In this document: piece after piece, positions 27,314 to 36,930 of the stretch
How positions within the stretch are numbered: the first letter of the stretch is position 1
Layout of the letters: every line of letters starts with the position of its first letter
DNA from: Segatella copri
Lineage (GTDB): Bacteria; Bacteroidota; Bacteroidia; Bacteroidales; Bacteroidaceae
Reading direction: 5' to 3'
Assembly (NCBI RefSeq): GCF_019249655.2
Contig: NZ_CP137557.1
Span: forward strand, 1,237,001-1,301,000
DNA: 64,000 nucleotides
Position numbers and translations under genes: made by a program
The notes under the pieces: generated by a model
What the model was told of the DNA's origin: nothing
The model's database searches: none
Seen by the model: only the letters and a program-made list of their open reading frames with translations

Positions 27314-28570
27314 ATGAAAACTAGAAATTTTTTATTCACCAGTCTGCTGGCACTGGCTTCTACTGTAACCGCCAATGCCCAGACTTTTGATATTGATATG
27401 TTGAAGGCGCAGCCTGTTTATTCCGTAGAGAACGGACAGGGATACGATATCGTGGCTGCTCCAAAGGCAAAGAGTAATGCGCCTTTCTTCTATTCCGTGA
27501 AGGTGGCTGATGGCAACTATAAGGTGACCGTGGTGCTCGGTTCAAAGAAAAAGGCGGGCAAAACGGTGGTGCGTGCCGAAAGCCGCAGATTGATGCTCGA
27601 TGAGGTGAGCACCAGGAAGGGTGAGTTCAAGACTTACTCCTTCATCGTGAACAAGCGCTCTCCTTATATTACTGATAAGAAGAATGTGAAAATCAAAGCC
27701 CGTGAGAAAGGATACTTTACCTGGGATGAAAAGCTGACCTTGGAGTTTACTGGTGCAGCCCCAGCAGTAAAGAGTATCAAGGTAGAACCGGCTCCTGCTG
27801 AAACTACCACCGTTTTCCTTTGTGGCAACTCTACGGTAGTAGATCAGTTTACGGAGCCATACGCTTCCTGGGGACAGATGATTACCCGATGGTTTGGTCC
27901 TGAGGTAGCTATCTCCAACCATGCCGAGAGCGGATTGACTGCAGGTTCTTTCCTCGCTTCCAACCGTCTGGACAAGGTATTGGCGATGATGAAGAAGGGC
28001 GATTATGTGATTTGTGAGTTCGGACACAACGACCAGAAGGAGAAGTATGCAGGCAGTGGTGCCTGGTATAATTTCTCTTTCAACCTGAAGAAATTCATTG
28101 ACGAGGTACGCAAGAATGGTGGCAACATCATCTTCGTAACTCCTACCCAGCGCCGAATGTTCGACAAGGCTACCCATAGCAAGATTCAGGAAACTCATGG
28201 CGATTATCCTGATGCCATGCGAGCAGTGGCGAAACGAGAGGGCGTGCCTGTGATAGAACTTCACGATATGACCCGCACTTTCTTTGAGACTTTGGGTTAC
28301 GAGAACAGTAAGAAGTCGCTGGTTCACTATCCGGCAAATACTTATCCTAACCAGCCTAAGGCTCTGGAGGATAACACCCACTTCAATCCATACGGAGCCT
28401 ACGAGGTGGCTAAGATGGTGGTAATGGGCATGAAGCAGCTCAATCTGCCTATCGTGAAGTATCTACGCAGTGACTGGAAGGACTACAATCCTGCCCAGCC
28501 AGATGATTTCAATCAATTCGTGTGGTATCCATCCGTGAATCTGGATGTAACCAAGCCAGACGGAAATTAA
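27314..28570 (+). CDS. CE12-type acetylesterase with N-terminal beta-sandwich
   Basis: This ~418-aa secreted SGNH hydrolase starts at the ATG at 27314, giving the signal peptide MKTRNFLFTSLLALASTVTANA. In-frame ATGs at 27287 and 27305 would only lengthen the N terminus. Residues ~25-150 form a carbohydrate-binding-like beta-sandwich (YDIVAAPKAKSNAPFFYSVKV). The esterase core has FLCGNSTVVDQ (Ser near 173), CEFGHNDQKEK and DNTHFNPYGAYEVA (Asp/His near 354-357). It probably deacetylates RG-I like the double CE12 upstream, but its single domain and accessory module suggest a different fragment or position. It is followed within 30 bp by GH2. Confidence 0.88.
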   Translation: MKTRNFLFTSLLALASTVTANAQTFDIDMLKAQPVYSVENGQGYDIVAAPKAKSNAPFFYSVKVADGNYKVTVVLGSKKKAGKTVVRAESRRLMLDEVSTRKGEFKTYSFIVNKRSPYITDKKNVKIKAREKGYFTWDEKLTLEFTGAAPAVKSIKVEPAPAETTTVFLCGNSTVVDQFTEPYASWGQMITRWFGPEVAISNHAESGLTAGSFLASNRLDKVLAMMKKGDYVICEFGHNDQKEKYAGSGAWYNFSFNLKKFIDEVRKNGGNIIFVTPTQRRMFDKATHSKIQETHGDYPDAMRAVAKREGVPVIELHDMTRTFFETLGYENSKKSLVHYPANTYPNQPKALEDNTHFNPYGAYEVAKMVVMGMKQLNLPIVKYLRSDWKDYNPAQPDDFNQFVWYPSVNLDVTKPDGN

Positions 28571-28585
28571 TAAAATGAATTTGGA

Positions 28586-31054
28586 ATGAATAAAAAGACA
28601 ATACTTTTCGCCTCGTTGTTGCTGGGTGGTTTGCCTTTGATGGGAACCCTTTCGGCTGAGGCTGCGGTGCGCGATACAATCAGCATCAACCAGGGATGGC
28701 AGTTTCATCGTGGTGATGTGAAGAATATTGCTGAGTTGAAGTCAACTCAAAGTGGGGATGATGTGGTGAATCTGCCACATGATTTCCTGATAGGACAGGA
28801 TTGGGTGGCTCCGGATGCCAGTGAGCGACCAGATAACAGTGATGCGGGCAGCAATGTGCGCAGCCGATTGAGTTCCCGTGGATTCAAGGAGATGGGCATC
28901 GGTTGGTATCGCTACGAACTCACTCCCAAGGATGAATGGAAGGGAAAGCGCATCGTGCTCGACTTCCAGGGCATCATGCTGGTAGGAGATGTCTATCTGA
29001 ACGGAAAGCGTATCGGTGGCACAGACTATGGCTATCTGGGCTTCGATATCGACCTGAGCAAACTCTTGAAGTGGGGACAGTCTAACGAAATCGCAGTAAA
29101 GGCGGATACGCAAAATCCAAGCAACTCCCGCTGGTTTACGGGTGCCGGTCTCTATCGTGATGTCAACCTTATTGTTACCAATAAGAATCTGTTCTTCCCT
29201 CGCCATCCGCTCTTTATCCGTACACAGGACAACAAGGAGGTGAAGATCAAGGCGGAAATCATCAACCAGCAGAAGGTAGCTAAGGGGCAGAGCGCTGCCA
29301 AGATGCCGGTGGGTGTTCGTATTCTCGATGCCGATGGCAAGGTGGTGGCTGAGCAGAAGAACGACATCCACTTCAATGCCAAATGGAGAGACAGAGAGTA
29401 TGAATTGCCAAGCATCTCTTTGGAAAATGCCAAGTTGTGGTCGCCGGATTCACCTTATTTATATACTGCCGAGGTGACGCTTTATGACAGTAAGGGCAAC
29501 ATCGCCGACCAGATTAAGGAGCCGTTTGGTGTGCGCACCATCGAAATCGTTCCGCAGAAGGGCTTGCTGGTAAACGGCAAGAAGGTGCTTTTGAAAGGTT
29601 ATGCCAACCATCATACCCTCGGTGCCCTGGGTGCTGCCGCCTATCCGCGTGCCATCGAGAAGCGACTGAAACTGATGAAGGAATTCGGAATGAACCATAT
29701 CCGCACCTCTCATAATCCATATAGCGAGGACTTCCTGAAACTCTGCGATAAGTATGGCATTCTGGTGGTGGATGAGCTTTACGACAAGTGGCTCACCCAG
29801 TATGCCGGTGGCAGAGTGGATTGGGAGAGTCTCTGGCAGAAGGATGTTCCCGAGTGGGTGAAGCGAGACAGAAACCATCCTTCGGTGGTGATGTGGAGCT
29901 TGGGAAATGAGTTGCAGCAGTATAGCAACCTGCCTTTCAACGATTGGGGCGTTACAGCTTATAAGCTTCAGAAGGAGTTGCTGCACCGTTATGACGATAC
30001 CCGACTCACCACCGTGGCGATGCATCCGCGCTATCGCAACCTGGAGACGGATTCCATCCCAGCCGATTTGGCAATAGAGACAGAGGTAAACTCATATAAC
30101 TATCGTTACATGTATTTCCCTGGCGACAGCAAGCGCTATCCTGAGAAAACCTTCTATCAGAGCGAGGCGAGTGTGGCTGCCATGGGACCAAACTTCTACG
30201 AGATGGATCTCGACAAGGTGATTGGTCTTGCCTATTGGGGTGCCATCGATTATCTGGGCGAGAGCATGGGATGGCCTATCAAGGGTTGGAATCAGGGTGT
30301 GTTCGACCTTTCTCTTCAGCCAAAGCCAGATGCTTATTTCGTGAAGAGCATGTTTACTGACGAGCCAACCGTTCACATCGGTGTTATCGAGAAATCGGGT
30401 GGCAACATCCAGTGGAATGGCATCAATGTTTCTGCCGGAAAGCTTTCAGAAAACTGGAACCGTGAGGCAGGCGAGCAGGTATCGCTCTATACCTATACCA
30501 ATAGCGACGAGGTGGAACTCTTCCTCAACGGCAAGAGCCTGGGTGTGAAGAAGAACAGTAACGACCCTAAGCTCCGTTCCCGAATCAAGTGGGACAACAT
30601 CGCCTATGCTCCAGGCACACTTGTGGCTGTGGCTAAGAAAAACGGCAAGGTGGTGGCTCGCCATCAGATAGAGACCACGGGCGAGGCTGTTGCCTTGAAG
30701 TTGGTGCCTGATGCTGAAAACTGGCATGCGGATGGTAAGGATCTGATGCACGTTCGCATCTATGCCGTGGACAAGAAGGGCAGAAGAGTACTGAACGTGA
30801 AAGACGCCAAGGCATTCGATAAGTTGACATTCACCGTGAAGGGCGATGCGAATATCGTGGCGGTGGATAATGGAAACATCTCATCGAATGAACTTCATAT
30901 CGGAAAGACCCAGTTGGAGAAGACCATTCAGCGCAATCTCTTCCAGGGTTCTGCTCTCGTGATATTGAGAGCCGGCGATAAGCCAGGAAAGATAGAACTT
31001 TCGGTAGCTGGTGAAAAGATGAAAGCCAAGAAGCTGGTTTTGAATACGAAGTAA
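28586..31054 (+). CDS. GH2 beta-galactosidase-type enzyme
   Basis: This 822-aa secreted GH2 enzyme has a sugar-binding domain with NLPHDFLIGQDWV, WYRYELTP and VYLNGKRIGG. An Ig-like domain follows, then a TIM barrel with HNPYSEDFLKLCDKYGILVVDE, the acid/base motif VMWSLGNE (Glu near 441) and the nucleophile region FYQSEASVA (Glu near 527). The C-terminal DUF4982/Ig modules include SDEVELFLNGKSLG. Both catalytic glutamates are intact, unlike the GH2 at 5801. It likely removes beta-galactose from RG-I side chains. It is the last gene of the plus-strand RG-I run, ended by the terminator at 31060. Confidence 0.9.
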   Translation: MNKKTILFASLLLGGLPLMGTLSAEAAVRDTISINQGWQFHRGDVKNIAELKSTQSGDDVVNLPHDFLIGQDWVAPDASERPDNSDAGSNVRSRLSSRGFKEMGIGWYRYELTPKDEWKGKRIVLDFQGIMLVGDVYLNGKRIGGTDYGYLGFDIDLSKLLKWGQSNEIAVKADTQNPSNSRWFTGAGLYRDVNLIVTNKNLFFPRHPLFIRTQDNKEVKIKAEIINQQKVAKGQSAAKMPVGVRILDADGKVVAEQKNDIHFNAKWRDREYELPSISLENAKLWSPDSPYLYTAEVTLYDSKGNIADQIKEPFGVRTIEIVPQKGLLVNGKKVLLKGYANHHTLGALGAAAYPRAIEKRLKLMKEFGMNHIRTSHNPYSEDFLKLCDKYGILVVDELYDKWLTQYAGGRVDWESLWQKDVPEWVKRDRNHPSVVMWSLGNELQQYSNLPFNDWGVTAYKLQKELLHRYDDTRLTTVAMHPRYRNLETDSIPADLAIETEVNSYNYRYMYFPGDSKRYPEKTFYQSEASVAAMGPNFYEMDLDKVIGLAYWGAIDYLGESMGWPIKGWNQGVFDLSLQPKPDAYFVKSMFTDEPTVHIGVIEKSGGNIQWNGINVSAGKLSENWNREAGEQVSLYTYTNSDEVELFLNGKSLGVKKNSNDPKLRSRIKWDNIAYAPGTLVAVAKKNGKVVARHQIETTGEAVALKLVPDAENWHADGKDLMHVRIYAVDKKGRRVLNVKDAKAFDKLTFTVKGDANIVAVDNGNISSNELHIGKTQLEKTIQRNLFQGSALVILRAGDKPGKIELSVAGEKMKAKKLVLNTK

Positions 31055-31059
31055 ATATG

Positions 31060-31104
31060 ATACTAAAAAAGGTCGCCAAAATGCTGGCGACCTTTTTTTA
31101 GTAT
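31060..31104. terminator. Bidirectional terminator, left copy of a duplicated element
   Basis: GGTCGCCA/TGGCGACC stem with AAATGC loop, extended by complementary A and T runs and ATACTA/TAGTAT tips. The same element, identical except for one T in the T run, recurs at 48551-48595. The two copies bracket the AT-rich island. Confidence 0.9.
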
Positions 31105-31111
31105 ATTTAGA

Positions 31112-31192
31112 TTCGCTATATCCGTCGAAATTCGACGGTTTTTCCGCTATAAGAATGCCGAATTCGCTATAATTCCGCTATAATCCGCTATA
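31112..31192. repeat. Five TATAGCG(G/A)A repeats around a palindrome
   Basis: Read on the minus strand, TATAGCGGA or TATAGCGAA occurs at 31112-31120, 31143-31151, 31163-31171, 31174-31182 and 31184-31192. Between the first two lies the near-perfect palindrome CCGTCGAAATTCGACGG (31122-31138). The cluster lies just after the 3' end of the AlbA_2-type gene and next to the island boundary. Confidence 0.8.
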
Positions 31193-31201
31193 ATATGTCC
31201 T

Positions 31202-32896
31202 CTATGATTGAGGCATGACATACCAAGTTCGTCCTTCCGCTTTTATTAAATATTCTTTGCTCATATTTTTGAGCAAATCTCCGAGCATACGAATTTTTTG
31301 TTCTTCCGTCTTGTTTTGCGGAAGAACATCCTTCAGATATTCGTATATACTATCTCGCTTGGCGCCTTCGTCTCCTGCATTGCTGAGATACTGTAGAACC
31401 ATTTGACGCAATCTCTCCTTATCCAATCCTTTGGTCTTTGTGTAAGAAGGCAGTTGGTGAGTGTTCTTGGCAATGCTAAGAGAAATACTGTAATGCGGGA
31501 CCTCACCTTCTATCAGTCCACGTTTGAGTAAGTCTTGCGCTATATCCTCATGAATAGTTCTGCCTTTTTGTACTGCGTCAAGAGAGATGCAATCCCAGAG
31601 AGATAGAGTGTCGTTTGTCTTCAACAAATCAGTGTATCGTTTATTGATTTCATTGCCATAGATGCGGACAACTACTTTCTTCTTGATCTGGTCAATCTCA
31701 TAGTCAGGCATAGGGAAGTGTCTGCGCCATTGCTCATTGAACATTTTCTTGATACCACGGCTTACGGTATCAATCATGTTGAAATCTACCATCGCCCTAC
31801 ATAAACATTCATTGCGGAAATGCGTCTGAGGCTCTTCGTTCCTCAAAACATTCTCCAAAGTGCCAGGAATGAATGTGCCAGCATTGGAATAATACAGATA
31901 TCCTGGATTCTCTACGAAATTGATGCGTTGCTGAAGAGTGTAGTCTTGATGGCCAATACAATTATGAAGGGCCTCACGGATGGTATAGTCGTCATACTGC
32001 TTCATCGTGTCGGGGAAAAGCGTACCTCCAGGCATTTCACGCAATGTCAGATTCTCTATCTTTGAGAGGATTTCGTCCACCGTTAATATAAATGGAACTG
32101 TGAAGTGTTCGTAGTCAACCACTTCCTGGTTCTTGTCTCGCCGTGTCCAAGTAACCTGTACAACAGCAGGACGCAGTTTGAAAGCGGATTCGTATTTGCC
32201 CAACAAAATGATAGCTGCCCGAGTAATACCTCCGTTTCTCGTTAATCCACACTTGCTCAAGAAAGTTTGAACATTCCAGGCATTCACTTCTTCAGCAGGA
32301 ATACGGCTATGTACTTTCTTGAACATCATTCGAGCTTTGGCAATAGCAACCTCATCCAAATCATCTATTGTCGCATCTGGTACAATTTCTGCAGACCAGT
32401 CCTTTGCTGCGTAGATTGGCTCTTCAAGAATGACAGCCATTCTTTCTTGGGTCAGTTCCACCAACGAATCTTCTATGCGTTGCCATGCCTTCTTGTGGGC
32501 AAGGACAGGGCGACGAGGCAAGTGCTTTGGAATATGTATTATCCATACTCGCCTATTTGTATCATCGGTTATAAACTCCTCAATGCTTAGACCTTCAGAT
32601 GAAAGATAAGTGCATTGTTCTGTGAGTTTGAACGTTGTCGACTGAGTGTTTGCAGGTTGCCCATTAAAAGTAAGCCTTGAAATATCAGTCCCAACAATTT
32701 CAAGCGTCTTATCCTTTACACCAATCACAAGATGTCCACCCTCCATGTTGGCAATAGCTGACACGTAGGAAATAACATCATCCTTCTCGTCCCCACAGAA
32801 CGAGTTCTTCAGATTTTTAAATTCCTTCCATTCACAGCGAGCATTCTCTTGTGGGTATTCGCGGAAGAGGTATTGTTGTAGTTCGAGTTCGAGCAT
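31202..32896 (-). CDS. AlbA_2 / Schlafen-type ATP-binding protein
   Basis: This 564-aa protein has an N-terminal AlbA_2 domain (CEWKEFKNLKNSFCGDEKDDVISYVSAIANMEGGHLVIGVKD, ~20-65), related to the Schlafen core. A middle region carries a GHKL-like ATP-binding part (REALHNCIGHQDY, LYYSNAGTFIPG, ~315-370). A C-terminal region is winged-helix-like (DDSIYEYLKDVLPQN type). Related proteins are annotated as transcriptional regulators or RNA-binding ATPases and turn up in defence contexts. It is the third gene of a minus-strand set after the giant helicase-nuclease and the NERD helicase, 65 bp downstream of the latter. Function is unknown; an effector or regulator role for the neighbouring helicases is inference. 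Confidence 0.8.
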   Translation of the reverse strand: MLELELQQYLFREYPQENARCEWKEFKNLKNSFCGDEKDDVISYVSAIANMEGGHLVIGVKDKTLEIVGTDISRLTFNGQPANTQSTTFKLTEQCTYLSSEGLSIEEFITDDTNRRVWIIHIPKHLPRRPVLAHKKAWQRIEDSLVELTQERMAVILEEPIYAAKDWSAEIVPDATIDDLDEVAIAKARMMFKKVHSRIPAEEVNAWNVQTFLSKCGLTRNGGITRAAIILLGKYESAFKLRPAVVQVTWTRRDKNQEVVDYEHFTVPFILTVDEILSKIENLTLREMPGGTLFPDTMKQYDDYTIREALHNCIGHQDYTLQQRINFVENPGYLYYSNAGTFIPGTLENVLRNEEPQTHFRNECLCRAMVDFNMIDTVSRGIKKMFNEQWRRHFPMPDYEIDQIKKKVVVRIYGNEINKRYTDLLKTNDTLSLWDCISLDAVQKGRTIHEDIAQDLLKRGLIEGEVPHYSISLSIAKNTHQLPSYTKTKGLDKERLRQMVLQYLSNAGDEGAKRDSIYEYLKDVLPQNKTEEQKIRMLGDLLKNMSKEYLIKAEGRTWYVMPQS

Positions 32897-32961
32897 ATCA
32901 CATATTTACTTTTATGATTATTCGTGCATTTTCTTCTCTATTCTAATAGGAAAAATCATAT

Positions 32962-33352
32962 TTATTCTTTTTTTTCATATAATCTTTCAGGAACACTTTT
33001 TAGGGGTTCTTGTAATTTGCCATCATACAGAATATACAAGTTTCTATATGTTCTGGTCATTGCCACGTAAAGTGCCTTCTTTTCGTCTGTATTTCGTGCA
33101 CCATTGTAAAATGGTATAATTACAGTCTCAAACTGTAGGCCTTTAGCACTATGATAAGTCATGAGTTTTGGATGTTCGGTTTTAAAGTTCAGTGTGTCCT
33201 TATTTCTTGAGTCATTATAACCAGCATTGTATTTAAATTCGCATGCAAATTTAGAAGAAGTAAATGAATTCATTATTTCAATAACCATTTCATTATCAGC
33301 TACTAAGATTCCAACATTTCGATATTTGTTCTTTTTTGTTATAGAAATAATC
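32962..33352 (-). pseudogene. 3' part of NERD-UvrD helicase, cut off by ISL3 insertion
   Basis: This is the C-terminal ~130 residues of a superfamily 1 helicase. Motif V (TYHSAKGLQFETVIIP) and motif VI (ALYVAMTRTYRNLYI) are intact, but there is no N-terminal part or promoter of its own. Removing the IS and one copy of the 8-bp duplication joins it in frame with 35217-36918. The join would restore a 694-aa protein across ...NKIISITKKNKY. The piece may be translated from an internal ATG (33288), but it lacks motifs I-IV and would be inactive alone. Confidence 0.9.
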
Positions 33353-35216
33353 GGTTCTTCTCAAATTTTAGTACAAAGCCCCAATTTTTATATGAAGGAG
33401 CAATATTTTTGAGAAAGTTTAATATAAAAAATTAGCGATTGTCTCCAAAAATATGTAAGTTTAAAGTGATCATAAAATATGACTTACAATGGATACAATC
33501 GCTAACAGATGCAAAATTATAAAAAAGATAAGGAACAACCAAATAAAATCCGATATAAATGCTTCTATGGCCGGAGAAAAACTTCTTATGGACATTTTTC
33601 CTGCCATAGATGGCTTTTTTATCACAAGTTGTGACTTCTCTTCCACGGAACTCAAAATGGTTCTCGTGAGTACGGCTACCCATGCCTTCTGCGACCGTTG
33701 TGGCCAGAAAACCACTCATACCCGTGGCTGGCAAAAGAGAACGGTCACGATGTGTCCTTTAGGGTGTAAACGGTTTGTTCTCACCCTTTACATGCGCCGT
33801 TTTTACTGCCAGTCTGATAAACATATATTTGTAGAGCAACAGACGAAGTGGCTAAACAAATATGCAAGATTCAGTGTAAGATGCATAGAGTTGATGAACC
33901 AGCTTCATATACATATGTCATCTGTGTCGACCTCCAAGGTCATGAGAAAGATGGGAATCACCTGCTGTCCAAATACTTGCATAAATCATTTGAAAAAGAT
34001 CCAAAGACTTCCAGACAGGACTGCCAGGAATATAGGCATAGATGACTTTGCCAAGAGAAAGGGACATACCTATGGCAGTGTTATCGTAGACCATGACACA
34101 GGCGAGATTTTGGAACTGATAGACTCTAGAGATTCTTCGATTGTGGCAAATGTCTTGAAACAATACAAGAAAGTCGATACTATCACTCGTGATAGGGGAC
34201 GATGCTTCATTAAGGCTATCAAGCAAGGAGCCCCATCAGCACATGCTATCACAGACAAATTCCATGTCATTGAAGACTTGACGAGCGCAGTCTTTCCAAA
34301 GATTCTGCAGGAGTTTTTGCATAAGAGAATGGAGTTGCTGACTCAAGGTCTAGTTGGTCCCATTAAGCCACAAATAAGTAGAGGTTGGCTTTATACCAGC
34401 ATATATGCAGTCTTGGAATCGATGTGCAAGGATACAAGAAGAATCAAGAAAATGGCTGAATGGAACACTTTCATGGATCTTTATGCAAGGCAAGGACTGA
34501 CTTTGAGTGAAATCCATGACAAAACAGGGTTTGATGGATTTAAGATGGGAAAGCTAAGGAACACCAAATATGAGGACTTGCTCAACCCAACGCAACTAAG
34601 GGCTTACAAAGCCATAGAATCTATTACAAACAGGATTCTCTGTAAAAAGTCATTGGATTACTCTGTGGTTACCAAGGGGTTACATTCTACAGAGAAGAAA
34701 GAAATACTGAAAAGACTTCTTTTTCTACTGAGAGAAAAATGGAAGGAAGACTGGAAGGCATACGATGATGCCTACAAGGCATTTCTTGCAAAGGCAACTA
34801 TCAGGAGCGAAGAGTATGACCTTTGGAATTCAATAGTTCACTTCAACTGGAAAACCAAGACTGATACAGTCAGATTGTTTCTGCAGGACTTGCATATTAC
34901 CGATTTAGCCTATTATATAACAACATTTCAAGGCATTTTGAGCGGAGAGGTCAAAATGAACTTGTACAAATGGATTAACATGGTCATAGGATGTGGTAAT
35001 GAGAAAATGGAAAAGTTTGCCAAAGGACTGATTAAGGACTATTCCGCCATCAATAATTCTATTGCTAGCAAATTGAACAATGGAATCCTTGAAGGTTCGG
35101 TCAACAAGATAAAGACCGCAAAGCGAATTATGGGTGGAAGAGCATCGATTTCTCTTTTGCAGATAAAGGTCTCCTCAAACTTAGATACATAAATGTACCA
35201 AAATTTGAGAAGAACC
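33353..35216 (+). mobile_element. Complete ISL3-family insertion sequence
   Basis: The element is 1864 bp. Its ends are GGTTCTTCTCAAATTTT(A/G)GTACA inverted repeats with a single mismatch over ~22 bp, and perfect 8-bp target duplications AAATAATC flank it (33345-33352 and 35217-35224). The 8-bp duplication length is typical of ISL3. It carries one intact transposase gene. The clean ends and duplication imply a recent insertion, here into the NERD-UvrD helicase gene. Confidence 0.97.
33489..35192 (+). CDS. ISL3-family transposase
   Basis: This 567-aa transposase has the ISL3 layout. An N-terminal zinc-ribbon-like segment (FCDRCGQKTTHTRGW, RFYCQSDKHIFVEQ) and a helix-turn-helix region are followed by a DDE domain beginning IGIDDFAKRKGHTYGSVIVDHDTGEILEL. 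The second Asp lies around ITRDRGRCFIKAIKQGAP, and a C-terminal GSVNKIKTAKRIMGGRAS holds the final acidic/basic motif region. The gene is intact and lies inside perfect terminal repeats, so the element may still be mobile. Confidence 0.95.
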   Translation: MDTIANRCKIIKKIRNNQIKSDINASMAGEKLLMDIFPAIDGFFITSCDFSSTELKMVLVSTATHAFCDRCGQKTTHTRGWQKRTVTMCPLGCKRFVLTLYMRRFYCQSDKHIFVEQQTKWLNKYARFSVRCIELMNQLHIHMSSVSTSKVMRKMGITCCPNTCINHLKKIQRLPDRTARNIGIDDFAKRKGHTYGSVIVDHDTGEILELIDSRDSSIVANVLKQYKKVDTITRDRGRCFIKAIKQGAPSAHAITDKFHVIEDLTSAVFPKILQEFLHKRMELLTQGLVGPIKPQISRGWLYTSIYAVLESMCKDTRRIKKMAEWNTFMDLYARQGLTLSEIHDKTGFDGFKMGKLRNTKYEDLLNPTQLRAYKAIESITNRILCKKSLDYSVVTKGLHSTEKKEILKRLLFLLREKWKEDWKAYDDAYKAFLAKATIRSEEYDLWNSIVHFNWKTKTDTVRLFLQDLHITDLAYYITTFQGILSGEVKMNLYKWINMVIGCGNEKMEKFAKGLIKDYSAINNSIASKLNNGILEGSVNKIKTAKRIMGGRASISLLQIKVSSNLDT

Positions 35217-36918
35217 AAATAATCTTGTTAATTTGTTCTTGTTTTGATTCACAACTCATGATTACAGGTAATGCATTTTCTTTGCTTAAATAAAGGCTTT
35301 CAGAGAAATCTCTAACTTTATCGTTTTTTTCATCCAAACCAAGATAATCCTGTGTAATTTTAGCAACAGATTTAGGAAGACGATAATTATTGTAGAGCCG
35401 TGACACAGCTACTCCTGTCATCTGAGATATTTGATCTATTGTCATTGTCATCTTTCCAAATGCTTTATATATAGATTGAGCTGTATCTCCGAAAAAATAA
35501 AAGCATTTTTTTGCAGCATGTATAAACTGCAATATTTCTTTTTTATCAAAATCCTGTATCTCATCAACAATTATATAATCTGCAGATGGCATACCTTGGT
35601 CAATCCATTGCCAATGATAAAAGAACTTCTTATCAAGTGTATTTGCTTTTCCTTGACTCATATATCTATTTAATGATTTGGTGAAGGCGATTAATATTAC
35701 ATCACCTCCAGCTTCTAGAATTTGCTGAGCTTTGTACATAGCAATAACAGATTTTCCACTTCCTGCACATCCTGCTACAATCATGGATTTTCCAATATTA
35801 TCTCCAATTAGGTCTAATTGATCATCGTCCATAGATTCTGTATCGACATTGAATGCTTTTAATATTTTTTGCTTCAAGCCAAATCGTTTCTTAGGCTTTG
35901 AAGTTTGTTCTATTATAATATTATTAGGTTGATTAACAATATTATCAACTTCATTTTCAACAGTTTTAATGTCCTCAATTAATTGAGTTGCATCTTCTTT
36001 AATCACAGATAATTGCTCTGCAGAAGTGTCTACATGATTATTAGCTTCTTCCAATCGTTCTACTTTAATCTGAAGCAACTCTGCCTGCTGTTGTTGGATA
36101 ATTATATCCTTTTCTTCTGCCATTTTCTGCATTTTAGCCATCATAGTCTGAAGTAAATCTACAGCCTCATGTATTGTTTCTTTGTTCTTGGCATTATCCT
36201 CTTTTTCTTTTGCGAGAAGGACGTTAGGGGAGAAATCATCTCCGTTATGAGCAAACTCTTCGTGGAATAAATCTCCCGGCATCACGTTTGTATCGCTATA
36301 TTTTGTGATTATATAACGCTCATCTAGTCCCTTGCTTCTGATAAAATCAAATATATCACCATCGGTCAAAATAATTGATTTATTCGAACGTGTCCTTGCT
36401 TTAATTGTATCTAACTCTTCGCAAATATGTTCTACATCAGATACATTCACCCACGCATTTGCTCCCCATTTAAAATCTTCATCCAATTTTAAGGATGAAA
36501 TTGAAGAAAACACAACAAGTGCTTGTATATTATTACATGCATCTTCATTCTTGATATATCTCGATAACCCATCTCGTAAAGCTCGACGGTTGATTTTAAG
36601 TTGCTCAAATACAGTTTTACTGGAACCATCTTTCTTCTTGGCTCCTCCATTTATTCTTTCGCTGCCATGAAACCAATCACCGTTCGCCTGAGCTTTAATC
36701 TCACCAGCATAGTTCTTAAATTCAACTAATACAATGGCATCTTCTTTGATTATTAGCCCATCAATATCAACTCCGTTAATATTCAGTTTGCCACTTAAAT
36801 ATAGTACAACTTCGTTCTTTCCCTGATAATGTTTTTGCATGATTGGCAATGTGGAACGAAATTGACTAATTTCTCCAGCATTATCAGCTTTATTAAATTC
36901 ATATGTTATTAAACTCAT
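35128..36918 (-). pseudogene. 5' part of NERD-domain UvrD-like helicase, interrupted by ISL3
   Basis: The genuine coding part runs 36918-35217 (about 567 codons); the frame then reads ~30 codons into the IS and stops at 35128. The N terminus is a NERD nuclease-related domain (DGLIIKEDAIVLVEFKNYAGEI, ~50-75). A coiled-coil-like stretch (~250-330) precedes SF1 helicase motifs: Walker A VAGCAGSGKS, Walker B YIIVDEIQDF, GDTAQSIYKAFG and YNNYRLPKS. Motifs V and VI are on the severed piece at 32962. The start lies 12 bp after the stop of the giant helicase gene, so the two were surely co-transcribed. The current allele is probably null unless the IS excises precisely. Confidence 0.92.
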
Positions 36919-36930
36919 ATTTCTTATAAT

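Noticed and set aside
1..31054. SusC/SusD pair
   Set aside because: No TonB-dependent receptor or SusD-like lipoprotein is visible in the RG-I region.
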